Shown here: positions 28,201 to 41,707 of the stretch, piece after piece
How positions within the stretch are numbered: the stretch's first letter is position 1
Layout: each line of letters starts with the position of its first letter
Source: Pyxicephalus adspersus
Lineage: Eukaryota > Chordata > Amphibia > Anura > Pyxicephalidae
Reading direction: 5' to 3'
Length of the DNA: 64,000 nt
Assembly (NCBI RefSeq): GCF_032062135.1
Contig: NC_092858.1
Span: forward strand, 165,002,942-165,066,941
Position numbers and translations under genes: made by a program
The notes under the pieces: model-generated
The model's input: the letters and a program-made list of their open reading frames with translations, nothing else
The model's database searches: none
What the model was told of the DNA's origin: nothing

Positions 28201-31200
28201 AAATAAGTCTTATAGAAGGATAGAAGGAAATAAGTCTTATAGAAGGAAGAATCAAATTTTCAACATTTTTTTTCAAATGGGGATGTTTGTGAAGTTCACT
28301 TTGTTTTTTGTGAAGTTCATGTAATATCTGATAACATCAGAAAATTCTGCATCTGCGACATGGTAAATATCTTGCAGTATTTCTTTTGACTAGATGCCCT
28401 TAGTTCATAAAAAATATATTCCTAAAGCCCTATATGCCCTCTATTTTAAATATTTGGGGTTAAAAAACAGAATTTGGAAGTAGGGGGTTTTGCAGCATTT
28501 GGGATATGTTCCCCCTAATGCAAGACCTTGAGTAAGAAAAGAGCTGAGAAAGCAGGCTTGTCACAAGTACAGGTCTATATCATGAGATCTATTACTTGTG
28601 AGGCGTGTGCCTGGGAACATGTACACTATTTGGGATGGGAAACTGTTTCCATAGAGATAATGTAATTGGCAACTTAAACGAGTCATATATTTCAAGTTTG
28701 GCATTACTAGCCTACTTTATTTTTTGGGGCCATATATATAATTCTATTGATTGCTTTCACTTTGCCCCTCAACAATCTGAAAAGACTCTGCAATAAATAA
28801 TAATAAAGATCAGTGTTTCTCAACTGGGAATCCTCCAGAGATTGCTAGGGGTTCCTTGAGCAATGAGCAGTTTTGGACTCCCAGGTCAGTTTAACTGATA
28901 CCATTGCTCTTTTTGGCTATCTGTATGAGTGGTATTTTTCCCAATGACCCCCACACTAATGCAAGGATGAAATTCTTCCTGATCTCCACGCTATTGTACT
29001 TTGAACTTTGAATATATTAACTAAACCTATAGTTTCTTATGACCTGGGAGTTCTTTCAAGGGTTTTCCCCATGTTAAAAATGTTGAGAAACATTATTACA
29101 AAAACATAGGTTGAAAAAAAGACCCAATAACATCAAGTATAACCACTAGGGAAGTAAACATATCCCAGTTATAAAACCATATAAGACATAGTTGGTCCAG
29201 AGGAAGGCAAATATAAACCCTGGTACAATTTTCTGCTATGGGAAAAAAATTTCCTGATTCCCTAATGCAATCGGATGTTCCCTGCATCAACAGTCTGTTA
29301 TCTTTTCTTTAAAACTTTAATACCTAGTTATATTCTGTGCTTCTGGAAAATCATCCAGCTTTTTCTTAAAGCAATCTATAGTAGTTGCTGAAACTACTTC
29401 CTGAGGGAGCCAATTCAACATTTTCACAGACCTTACAGTGAAGAATCCCTTCCTTATCCGGAGCTTAAATTTCTTTTCCTCCAGACGCAAAGGCGGCCCT
29501 CTTGTCTTTTGTAATGATCTCAAAGTGAATAGTTGGGAAGAGAGTTCTCTATATGGACCATTTATATATTTATACAGGGTGATCATATCCCATCTTATAC
29601 GTCTCTTCTCAAGGGAGAATAGATCCAGTTCAGCTAATCTCTCCTCATAGCTGAGCTCCATTCCTAAACACTGCTCTATGGTATAATAAATTTAGGGTTC
29701 TGGGTAAAATGTTTGTCTTAAATAAGTATGGCAGGTTTATGGTCCATCTATTAAGGTCTTCAAATAACTTTTCTTTATTGGGGGGGAGTTTTAACTTTTT
29801 TAGTTTTTGCTAGAATAGGGAAGCGTTTTTAACCCACCAAGAAATCATTTGCTGTCTGTGACTCCCACAAGGCAGTGTTCTTCATGTCGGGATCTACAAT
29901 AGTGACCAGGTCTCTGCTTGAGGTAAATTCTGAGGTGCATTCTCCATAGTCAAAAAAAATGGATGGGTTGCAATTGGTCTCCTGCTTTGGTATATTTAAA
30001 CTGTCCCTACTGGTATTATTACACATTATTTATATAGCTCCAACAAAATATGCAGCGCTTTACAAAGCCCATTCTCTCATGTCACTAACTGTCCCTCAAA
30101 GGAGCTCACAATCTAATGTCCCTTCCATAGTCGTATGGTAATGTCTTTATGTATGTTGCCCTTTACCTTGTTGGCTGTAGCATGACCTCAGTACTGTACC
30201 TCTATTGTCACTGTATACCTTCTATAAAAGTAAAACTTTAATAAAATTGAAGAGTAATAGGAAGTTACAACCATTGTCAAGTGTATATCGCTGTCTAAAT
30301 CCATTAGGAAGATTAACTCTAATCATCCCGATTACCAATGTCACCAAGAATTAAAATGAGAAAAAAATCTATTTTTTTTAAATATTTTTTTTACTGTGTT
30401 CTACTGCAACTCAAGTATTGCAGGACACATCTACCATTCATTTTAAATGATACACTTACAGTAGTAGCATGAACATATCCTGCTGTGATGAGCTGCTTGA
30501 TTGAAAAAGCATTAGGTTCACTGTCAGCTCCTAAAATCTCTCTCCTCTCTTTCGACTCCTCGTGACCAGATGTACTTTCGCACGCCAGCTGTGTCAGTCC
30601 ATCACTGCTTCTTTCATTTGTTGCATAGACATGTTCATAGCTCCACATATGCTGTCTATCCATCTTAGCCTTCGTCGTCCTCTTCTTCTTTTGCCCTCAA
30701 TTTTTCCAAGCGTTGTGGATTTCTCCAAAGAATCCAGACTTCTCATTATGTGACCAAAGTGTTTGACTTTTATTAGCAGTATCAACCCTTCTAGTGAATA
30801 CTCTGGCCTTATTTCTTTAAGTATTGACTGGTTAGATCTTCTAGCAATCCAGGGAACTCTTAGTAGCTTTCTCCACGGCCATAGTTCAAAAGCATCAATT
30901 TTTCTATGCATTGCCCTATTTATAGTCTAAATTTCGCATCAATATGTTACTACTGGGAAGACCATAGCTTTACCTATGCTTATCTTTGTTAGTAACGTGA
31001 CATCTCTATTTTGTAGTATCCTGCCCAGATTTGTCATAGCTTTCCTCCCAAGCAGCAAGCGTCTTTTAATTTCATGACTGCAGTCACCATCTGCAGAAAT
31101 CTTCGATCCTAGGAAGATGAAATCTATTACCACTTCTACTTTTTCCCCATCTATTTGCAGCTGGTTCATTTGAGCAGAGGTCAGTTCATTAAGGTCACTT

Positions 31201-34200
31201 TATTAAAATCAATAGACTGACCTAATTCATATCATAGGGGGTTGTATTCTCTAATTTTTACTGTTTTTTTTTTCACTCTTGAAAGAAAAGTTTCTTGTTC
31301 ACTCAGAACAAGAAAACTTGTTCTGCCACCTAGCTGCCAATTCTCAAAAGAGAACAACAGTCACAATACTGGTAGCTAATTCTATAGCTTTAAATGAATA
31401 AACTGACAAATCCAGGTCAAATTGATCGGAATAATATTTTAAAAAAAAAAACCAAAAAATAGTGTTTATTCAAGTTCAAATAACAAACTTACGTATAGGT
31501 CTGCATCTAAAAAGACACCCCAAGGTCCAAAAACGTCCTTTCTATTTATCTTTCTGATTAAAAAAAAGCTAAATCCTCTGTCATTTGGCTGAAGCTGTCC
31601 ACAAGATCACCAGTCTAGCGGCCTGTTGTACATTGCTATAGAGAACCTGATAGAATACAAATTTGATGGGAATGTGGCCTAAAATTCAGGAAGTCTGCAA
31701 CATAGCAGTATTAAATTAACATTTTTAAGTTCCACGTCAAATCTTTTAGATTAATGCAGTTTTAATCCTTGAATGGCACTAACCATAAGTAAGTTGAGTA
31801 CTCTGTTAAGCTTTGTGTATTTAGTGGACAAAAAAGTTGTTTAATTAAAAAAAAACGTCGGTTTTAAAACGTCAAACAAACCAGATATACATGTATGAAA
31901 TCTCTGCCTATCAAAGGATTTGGAATTATGTTCTGATATTAACACTGTTATTTCACCCAGCATAGCCCAGCTGGACAACGGAAGGGGTCTGATCTGCTGC
32001 AATTTTATAATTACCTACAGATTCTTCCTTACCCTTCTTTCAATGTAGCATGCTTAATTTGCTCCTTGGGTAGTTCCTTTTTCCCCTTCTCCCCTTCTCT
32101 AAATGCATGAGGGCAATTAACTAAATTGAAAAACTTACAGTGCTTGTATGAAAAAAAAAAAAATGACCTGGACCGACCTTGTACCTGTGACCCCGACCCT
32201 GCTTTGTCTTTACCGCTGGATACCTCGTCTGATGGCATTTCTATGCTTTGAGAGAGATATTGTTGGAAAAATGTTTAAAAAAAAAAAACTCCAAACTATT
32301 TCTTGATAATATAACCGCCTGTGTTTTGCAGCATTGTCCTATTAGGGAGCTATTAAGGAAGGAGGTGAGCAGGTATGAAGCTCCACCATACCTGATTACA
32401 ACCTAGGATAAGTTGGGGATAGGGAATCTCCCTACATCCTTCCCACCTCTAAGTCTTTATTTATCTTCTAATAATGGTAAAATGTTTGCTAAATTGATAA
32501 GAGAATATCCTATAAATACACCCTTAATGAAAAAAAAAACTAAACTACCCTAAGTACAACCACAGTTAAAAAAATAATAAATAAAAACAAAAAAAAAAAA
32601 AGTTTTTAAGAAAGGTGGGCAAAACCTATTCACTCAAATTCTCTTTGGTAGCAAAATGGCCAAAATTAGGAGTTTCTGCTTTGCAAAATTTTGTAGACGT
32701 CACACCTTAACCAGTAGAGGCCAAGAAAAGCTCTGAAATTATTTGGATCGTTTCTGCATGCTTGTTACAGATTAGTGAGAAGAAGTACGTCTAGAATAAG
32801 AAATCTTAGATGGAAGCTGATGTTCTTGCACATATATTCCTAAGGAAAGATTGTTAGGGAAATGAATGGCCTCATGACAGGGTCTCTCTAAAGAACATTT
32901 GGACTGGTTTTTGTCACAAAGATTTTTGACAATAGTTTTCTTCCATCTCAGCCCCCTTAAGAATTTGGGTATGTATCCTTTACAAAAAATATATATAGAG
33001 AGAAAACGGTGATTTAATAAAAAAAAAAGCGCACACTATACAGAATGGTTGTTTTAATTAATAGAAGTCGTGCTGATATTGTTAAATGGTATCTAACATT
33101 TCAAAGTGTGTTCTTTCCTCTGCTGCATTGTTGTGTCCTGATACTTTGTTTCGGCATTCTTCTCAGCTTTTTAGGTTTTTATTGTATTTTGTTCTGAATA
33201 GGATTTAACCCAGTGTTTCTCAACAAGGGTTCCTCCAGAGGTTGCTAGTGGTTCATTGAGCAATTTTCGCCTCTCGGGTCAGTTTAACTTACACCAATGA
33301 TCATTTTGGTTATCTGTAAGAGTGACATTTCTCCCAATGGCCAGCAATGTAAGAGACTTTCTTCATATTGACCACCATGCTAATATACTGTAAGCTGGTG
33401 CTATAGTCATTATAGCAGGTGCTTCAAAATCAGAAAGTTGCTTTAATAGTTCCCCCATGTTGAAAAGATCGAGAAAGGCTGATCTATCCTAATGGTGACC
33501 ATTGGCTTATCAGTTGACCACAAAGTGGTAACCCAAAAATGGTAACCCAAAATTTTAACAGAATAAGGAAGTGATAGTTGCCACAGAATTTTCCAGAAAA
33601 AGCACATTTACTAGGTCCTACTCTCTAGGTTCTCAGTGCTCATGGATGGTACAACCCTTATAATGCATATAGAAAAAAAAATGTTGGCACAGTGGAGCAT
33701 GGCTTATCTATAGGAATATCTGGAGCCATGTTTTCTTTCTCAAATCTTCTCAGATCAATAAAGGTTGCTGAACAGGAGAGGAGGAATAAACTTCCAATTG
33801 GGGGAGGTGGGGCAAAAAACTAATATACCAAACATACAGTTTTGGTATTTTGAAGTTTGCATGGCTTCCACCATGGCCCATTATCTTCTTTATGCTGAAG
33901 ATGACACTTCTTCCCTGTAGCTGAATTTGGGTTTTTGTATCAGCTATTCTTGTTTACTATGGCCTTTGCAGCCTCCTATTCATAGAAGCAGGTATTGAAA
34001 AAACTGCATAGATTTATGGTTTCCTCTTTTATTTTAGGGTGTGCGGACCTCCATCTCTTGGACATGTTGAGTCCTACAGAGAGAAAACGTCAGGGTTATA
34101 TTCACGAGCTGATTGTGACAGAAGAAAATTATGTGAATGACCTTCAGCTGGTTACAGAGGTGAGCTGGACAGTATATTGTTATTATTACACAGTATTTGT

Positions 34201-36859
34201 ATAGCGCCAACAAATTACACAGCGCTGTACAAAGTCCATAGTCATGTCACTAGCTGTTCCTTTAAAGGTCAGTTAACCTATCCGCATGTTTTTCGAATGT
34301 GGGAGGAAACCCGCGTAAGCACATAGAGAACCTGCAATCTTCATGCAGATAGTGTCCTGGCTGAAATTATAACCAGGAACCCAGCACTGCAAAGACCAGA
34401 GTGCTAACCTCTGAGCCATGGTGCTGCCCAAACTACTGTATAAACTACACCTTAACACCAGACCCTCTTGTGTGTCTTATAATGGTGCCATTTCAACTAA
34501 AATATCAACTAAATTAGAACTCTGTGTACACGATCATGTATCTCATTAACTTCTACATATTATGAACGCTTACCATTCTTTTAACCACCATCAATTATTT
34601 TTTCCTTTCATATTCAAAAGAGGGGCAAGCACTTCTTAAAAGATCTGTAAGCTGCAGGGTATATATACCTAGTTAGAATTAGGCAAGGGCTTCCTGCAAA
34701 CTTGTGCAAATTTCATGAAAAAACTAATTTTTGTCATTTTGCAAATCTTTGTTATTGTCTTTGCATGGTAAATGCTATGGTCACTGCTGCTTGTATGGGG
34801 GCCTAGTCATGTATCCACCCCAGCCTATAGTAAGTGCACCTGCTGGATCCCCCTCCAATCTTTGCTCTTAATATCTGGGTTATATATATTGAGTATATTA
34901 TATTATATATTGGGTATATATATTGAGTGCACCAAAGCATTTGGTGCACTCAGATTGGATTTATATATTGTATAAGTACGTGAGTGAGCGTGTCTTGTGC
35001 AGGGAGTTCAGCTTTAATGGACACACATGATCTGTCTGTTATACATTTTAATGTAAACCTAATACAAGAGAAACCTTGGGGTTTCCATTGCTAACTTCCT
35101 TTTGAATGCTACTTTTTGGAGCAATTTTATTGTGATATTTTAGACCCACAATGATGCGGATTAGACAGGAAAGGTCAGAACCCCTTATTGGCATGCATTT
35201 TCTAAAAAGCCAGGCCTTTAGTATTTTTAGATAGCAATAAACTATTTTGCTGCCTGTCCTTGTCCCAAGGCTGGAAATGTATATTCTACACATATACACA
35301 TCATCTATAATGACTCTCTCTATCTTTTAGACATTCCAGAAGCCATTGCTGGAATCAGAGCTGCTGACTGAGAAGGAAGTCGCAATGATTTTTGTCAACT
35401 GGAAGGAGCTGATCATGTGCAATATCAAACTGCTCAAGTAAGCAATGCTTAAAACTGTATTTTTCTATGATAATTATGTTTCTCTAAAAAGTATATTTTT
35501 AGCAGATTCATATTTTGACCTAGTGGGGCATGTCAAATCGTTTAAAACTATCCTATTTGGGATTACCTTTTGAGCACAGGATCATTACAAATGTTTGCTC
35601 TTCTGTATTTTTGCTTTTTTTTTTTAAAGGGCTGATGAACTCTTTTAAGAAATCCATTCCAGGTTTGCTGGATCACCCAGCTTCACTGATGAAAGTGTAT
35701 CCTCTTCAGCCTTGGAGAGCTCCAATAAATCAGGGCCATAGTGTCATCCAGCCACTTCTTTAGCAGCCATCTGTTTCTTACTCTACCCCTTGTGGTCCAT
35801 TGTACCATCATCATACCGTACTCAATTCAGTTGCCCACAAGTCTGCCAAGAATTTTTAGGGCAACTTCTAAGAGCAGCAGGGCAAACACTTGTTAGATGA
35901 TAGAGATGCTGACCCTCCAACCAGCTGGAATTTTGCAGGCCCTTTGATAATGGAAAAAAATTTAAGTGCATGAGAAGAAGGTAACAATATAATTCCTTTG
36001 TATATCTAATTAGAGGTAAATATGAGTATATAGGTTGGTTTTATTATCACCCTTTAGATTAGATTTAAAGTCTGACTCCAATTGTCTCCAATGTATCCTG
36101 GACTGAATGACTGCCAGCATTTCATTGGGTTTGACAACTCAAAGACTTAAAGTTCTGATAAAGCTCTTTACCATGCCGGAAGCCAATAGGAGTGACAAAT
36201 CTTCCCTCAGTATTACCCCATCACAGGAAGCTTCATTAGGTGGAGTTCACTGGCAGGATTACCAGGCATTTGTGAGACTACAGGGGGACTAATTGCAAAC
36301 TGTATTTGTACATACACTAACAATCCATTGCTGCAGCAGATATTTGTGAGTGTGATGTCTATTGTTCTACTTTAAGGGACATTTAAATTGAATTACTTCT
36401 TTTTATACCAAGGGCCTTGAGAGTTCGCAAAAAGATGTCCGGTGAAAAGATGCCTGTAAAGATGATTGGTGACATCTTGACTGCTCAGTTACCACACATG
36501 CAGCCATACATCCGCTTCTGTAGCTGTCAGCTAAACGGTGCCGCCCTTATTCAGCAGAAAACCGACGAAGTGCCAGAGTTCAAGGAGTTTGTGAAGGTAA
36601 GACTTGTATGACTGTGTCAGGTGTCTGTCCCGATGTGACAGGTTCACTTTAGGTTGTTTGATCATTGTATCCTTCATCATTGTGAAAAGTTTCCAAAAGG
36701 ATATGTCCAGCACGAGAGCTGATCTTGACAGGTTAACCAATAGCTACAATTGGCATTAGTCTTGACAGGGATAGAAACAGTCAGCGATGTTTGAAAACCC
36801 TCCAATCAGTTTTCCCTCCAGATATCAGGGGGCTTAATGGTGTGCAAAAAAAAAAAATA

Positions 36860-36905
<46 letters not shown>

Positions 36906-39900
36906 AATAAAATAAATCAATAAAGGTGTACATTTTTCCATGCTTTATGCGTTTAAAGGCCCTTTGGAAAAATACCCAGTGATATACAAAATTTCTACAA
37001 GTGGAATAATACATCATGCTTTTTGTGAACAGAAGTTTGGAGACTTGGTGTCTGCCCTGTCCAGTTCTTTTGCAGCTAGTTGTAACTCTAATTCCATCTA
37101 TTTAATAAAATGTATTTAAACCCAAGCACAAAAATGAAATGTATTGCAAAATGGAATCAACTCTGCTATCCTACCTGCTGAAGAAATCCTGATTCCTATA
37201 TATATATATATATATATTGGAGTGTATCCCTAAAATGACCATCAAAATGTCCTGATCCTCCCATATAGATCTTTAGTTAGAATACACTGTCCTGACCTCA
37301 TCTACAAAAGGATATTAAGAAGGTAGCAACAAAACTGGTGAAATCTCTGAAAGATACTGCATTTATTCTGATATGTTGTATCTTCATATATACAGTCTTG
37401 AGAAAAAGAGAAATGATCAAACCCTGGAAAATATTATTTTACTGCAAGATTAGTTAAAAAGACCAGTTCAGTGAAGTTAGTGAGTCAGTTAACAGTATGT
37501 GAATGTAAAGTTGCTTGGGACATTTACTAAACAATAATTAAACATTTATAACTTTAGAATTTATTTAGAAAAATATCAAATCTATGGCATTTTGTTTAGC
37601 TTTATTGTTATAGTGTAAATGCTCTGAATATTTTTTTGTCTCCATAGAGGTTAGCTATGGATCCTCGATGTAAAGGAATGCCTCTGTCCAGCTTCATTCT
37701 CAAACCTATGCAAAGAGTTACTAGATACCCTCTTATCATCAAAAATGTAAGTGACAAGCTTCATGATGAAACATCTTGTTATCAAATTACTGGTGTTACA
37801 CATACTGGCAGCCTCAATTATAAGCATTCACCTTTGGCTTTAAGATGTTGATGGGCTTGAACAGTTACATAATGTTTTTAGATGGTTAAAGTATATATGG
37901 GAGTCACCTTACCATCTTTACTTAGATAGTGGCTGCCTCGTATCCTTGCAGTGCAGGGAAATGGATAAAATTAAGTAGTCCTTGGCAAAAAAATGTAGCT
38001 GCTGAATTCTTTATCATTCACAACTGTCTTTCAATGTTTAAAAGACAAGGTTTTCTTGGGCAAGGTCCCCTTTAATTGCACATAAATGTAATGAAAGATC
38101 TATTGTCTTCATTTATGCATGCCAAGGTAATGATTTATTTAATACATTGAAATCTTCAGATTTTAGAAAATACACCTGAAAATCACCCAGATCACAGTCA
38201 TCTGAAACAAGCACTGGAAAAGGCTGAGGAGCTGTGTTCTCAGGTCAATGAAGGTGTCAGAGAAAAGGAGAACTCCGACCGACTGGAGTGGATTCAGGCG
38301 CATGTGCAATGTGAAGGCTTGTCTGAGGTTTGTCTCTAAAGGGTGCTGCTCAGCTTACACTCATTACCAGATCAATGCAGGGGTGCTCTAGAAAAGCTTA
38401 AGGAATGCTTTTGAATTGTGTTCATATATATGACCCCATTCACACATAAAAATTAGATTTCTGCTAAAATTTGTTACCTAAATAGGTCTTCTAAACCAGA
38501 AAAAGCAAAGCTTACCTTTATTTGATGTGGATACCCCTATAATTGTGCCAGTCAATGGGCACAGACATATAGACATTTTTTTAGACTGGCAGGCCACATA
38601 TTATATTCTTCCTGTTGCATAGGGACATAGGTGAAAATTAAGTGTTTGTTAGTCATATCGAAGTTTAATTCAGGATTGTCCCCTGTTTGATATTGCTGTC
38701 ATTCCAGAAAGGACAGAAAAAGGGAACAAACAAACAACAACATGTTAGAAAAATCTTTTTAAAAGATGTTTTTTAATACAACAGCATATAAACTCTACCA
38801 TGATGTCCATAGAGCCACTAGTAAGATACCTTTTAAAAATCAGGTCTTCTAAGCTGACAATCCTGTTAAGATTGTATATACAAAACTGCACATTTTTTGG
38901 CAGGTACAACAGCACATTTAATATAAATTTATGTATATTTCATATATGTATTTAGCCATTTGTCCGAGGTTCATCTTAATAGTTCCTCTTGACGTTCAAA
39001 TAACTACTGCTTAAAGTTCTTCAGATATTTTAACCATTGCTGTTCATAGCTTTACAGAAGGTAAAAAAAGTTTTAAAGAAAGAAACTTTAGCCATTTTTT
39101 CTGTAATCACCCTTTGGGGGATTGTATGCTATTACCATGATTTGTTATTATTTTTATTTATTATTCTTGTTATGATGATATTATTATTAAACAGGATTTA
39201 TACAGCACCAACAAACAGAGCTGTACAATAAATAGGAGTTGCAAATGACAGACGAATACAGACAGTGACCCAGGAGGAGAGGACCCTGCCCAGAAGAGCT
39301 TACAATCCAGTAGACGGGGGAAATTAGCACACAATAGGAGGGGAGATATGTAGTGGTGGAAAGTAGTGACGGTTTCAAAAAGCAGAAGAAGACAGAGTAG
39401 ACAAGTTTGAAAAAATGGGTTTTGAATGCTCTTTTAATTGAACAGGAAGTAGGAGCACGACGAATAGGACGAGGAAGACCATTCCAGAGAATTGGGGGAA
39501 GCTCTAGAAAAGTCTTGTAGCCGTGCGTGTGATGAGGTTATGAGTGAGGAAGTCAATTGTAGGTCATTGGAGGAGCGGAGAGTAGGGATGGATGAGTCTG
39601 GCTGCAGCATTCATATTAGATTGGAGAGAGTCAGGTTAGTGGAATACCAGAAAGGAGGATTCCAGATGAGAGATAAGAGCGTGTACAAGGAGTTTAGTGG
39701 TCTCTGGGGACAGGTAGGGCTGGATTGTGGAGATGTTGCTTTTGGGAGGAAATTGTCAAACTGTTCATATAAAAGATGCTTCCATTTTTAAGATTAATAT
39801 AGGACATACTGTATATGTGGGGCATTTAACTTATTCTAATGTTTCTGCCTGAAGTTGGGTTTAACTACCAAAATTATACTGTATTTCCGTGTCTTAAGAC

Positions 39901-41631
39901 AGCTTTGCTGGCATCGGCAAGGACTGCCATACAGACACACTGCTTGGCTACTTCCTTTTGTGCTGTATTGGGATGGAAGGGCTAGCAGGGGAGATTTCCG
40001 TAGCAGTTATTGGGGTCAGTCATTTAGTGATCCGGCACAGCAGAACACTAAACAATGTGTTTATCAGCTTTTCTGACATTAGAATTTCAATGGCATGATT
40101 GATCATCTCGGTCTGTGAAAATCTAGTGTCTTTATGGGACCTGGATCCTACTACACATGAAGAATACTTACCCATGTATGCTACTTAAACATTGCCAAAA
40201 TATTCTTATACAGCCTCTGACATCTAAAATCTGTTCATGACCAACCCTGTGTTCTTTTCTCCCTCAGCAATTAGTATTTAATTCTGTGACGAACTGTTTG
40301 GGTCCGCGGAAATTTCTGCATAGTGGAAAACTATACAAAGCAAAGAGCAACAAGGAATTATACGGTTTTCTATTCAATGACTTCCTGCTGTTGACCCAAA
40401 TTATCAAACCACTTGGATCCTCCGGCACTGATAAAGTCTTCAGCCCAAAATCCAATCTGCAGTACAAGATGTACAAGACAGTGAGTGGAAACCATATTGT
40501 GTATGGGTAAATGTTGAGTGTGTGTTACTGTTAGGAAGAAAGTGTTAGCAGATGTTAATGGCTCTGTATAGTGTTTAAATAAAATATTTTGCTACTGTAT
40601 AGGTGGCTAAATAAGCACTAATGACACATTGTTTTTCAGAGCAACTGAAATAAGAGGGAGTAGAGAGGGTGGATGGGATGATTTTGCCCCAGCAATAGAT
40701 GAACAGTGCAGTCCTTTCTTTTTGAATTGGGTGCAAAGAATGATAAGAATTATATGCATCATTTTATATGCTCTAATCCAAAGTCTTTCCAAAAGACCAG
40801 TCTACAGTCTTAGTAGTGCAAGAATTAAAATACATGTATATGTCTTCTTTCTGTAGCCTATATTCCTGAATGAAGTGCTGGTGAAATTGCCCACAGACCC
40901 ATCGGGAGATGAGCCCATATTCCACATCTCTCACATTGACCGGGTATACACGCTGCGGGCTGAGAGCATCAATGAGAGGTGAGAATTCTTCAATAAAGTC
41001 ATCTAGCTGCACTTTAAATCTCCTGAACTCTACATCCACTTTTATATAAGTGCCTGCTTGTATGATCACATGCTTTGTAGAGCATTTGGGGAACCCTAAA
41101 TCTCATATACCTCCAATAAAGAAATAAAAAATCACAGGTAGTATTTGCACGTGGGCATTTTTTAGGCCAATTTAGTGTAGCTGATTAGAATGCATTAAAA
41201 GTAGGCATTCGGCTGACCTATAAATGCTATAGCTATGAAAATATTTTGCACAGGTGGATCTTGGAATGATTTTAGTACCTTAGTAGCAACATGTTAACTA
41301 CTTTAATAAAAAAGCTGGTTGTTATTATTCTCTCCAGTTCTCTTTCATTTGTGTCCAAACGTAGAACTAGTTCAGGGGATAGGCAAACATCAGGTACATA
41401 AAAATGTCAAAACAAAACACTTGCCTGCTATTCCTGTTACAATGATAGCAGTAAAATTTTGGATTCCCCATAACTTTCAAAGGACAAAAGGGAAGGGGAA
41501 TCTTCTTCAGGAAAACAAAAGCTGGACAAAGATTTCAATTTATATATAATTTCTATATGACACATATAGGCACACTTTTTAAAAGAGTAAAAGGGACATG
41601 CAATCTTATTGCACTGTTATGTATCATATTT

Positions 41632-41707
<76 letters not shown>

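Larger units (their letters stand above)
19607..34037. other. Large ITSN1 intron (long isoform)
   Basis: Intron of about 14.4 kb. It contains the candidate short-isoform last exon (22,900-25,480), several MITEs and two LINE fragments. The stretches 19,607-20,760, 21,490-22,125, 25,490-27,690, 28,330-28,810 and 31,180-33,210 show no recognised element. Confidence 0.75.
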
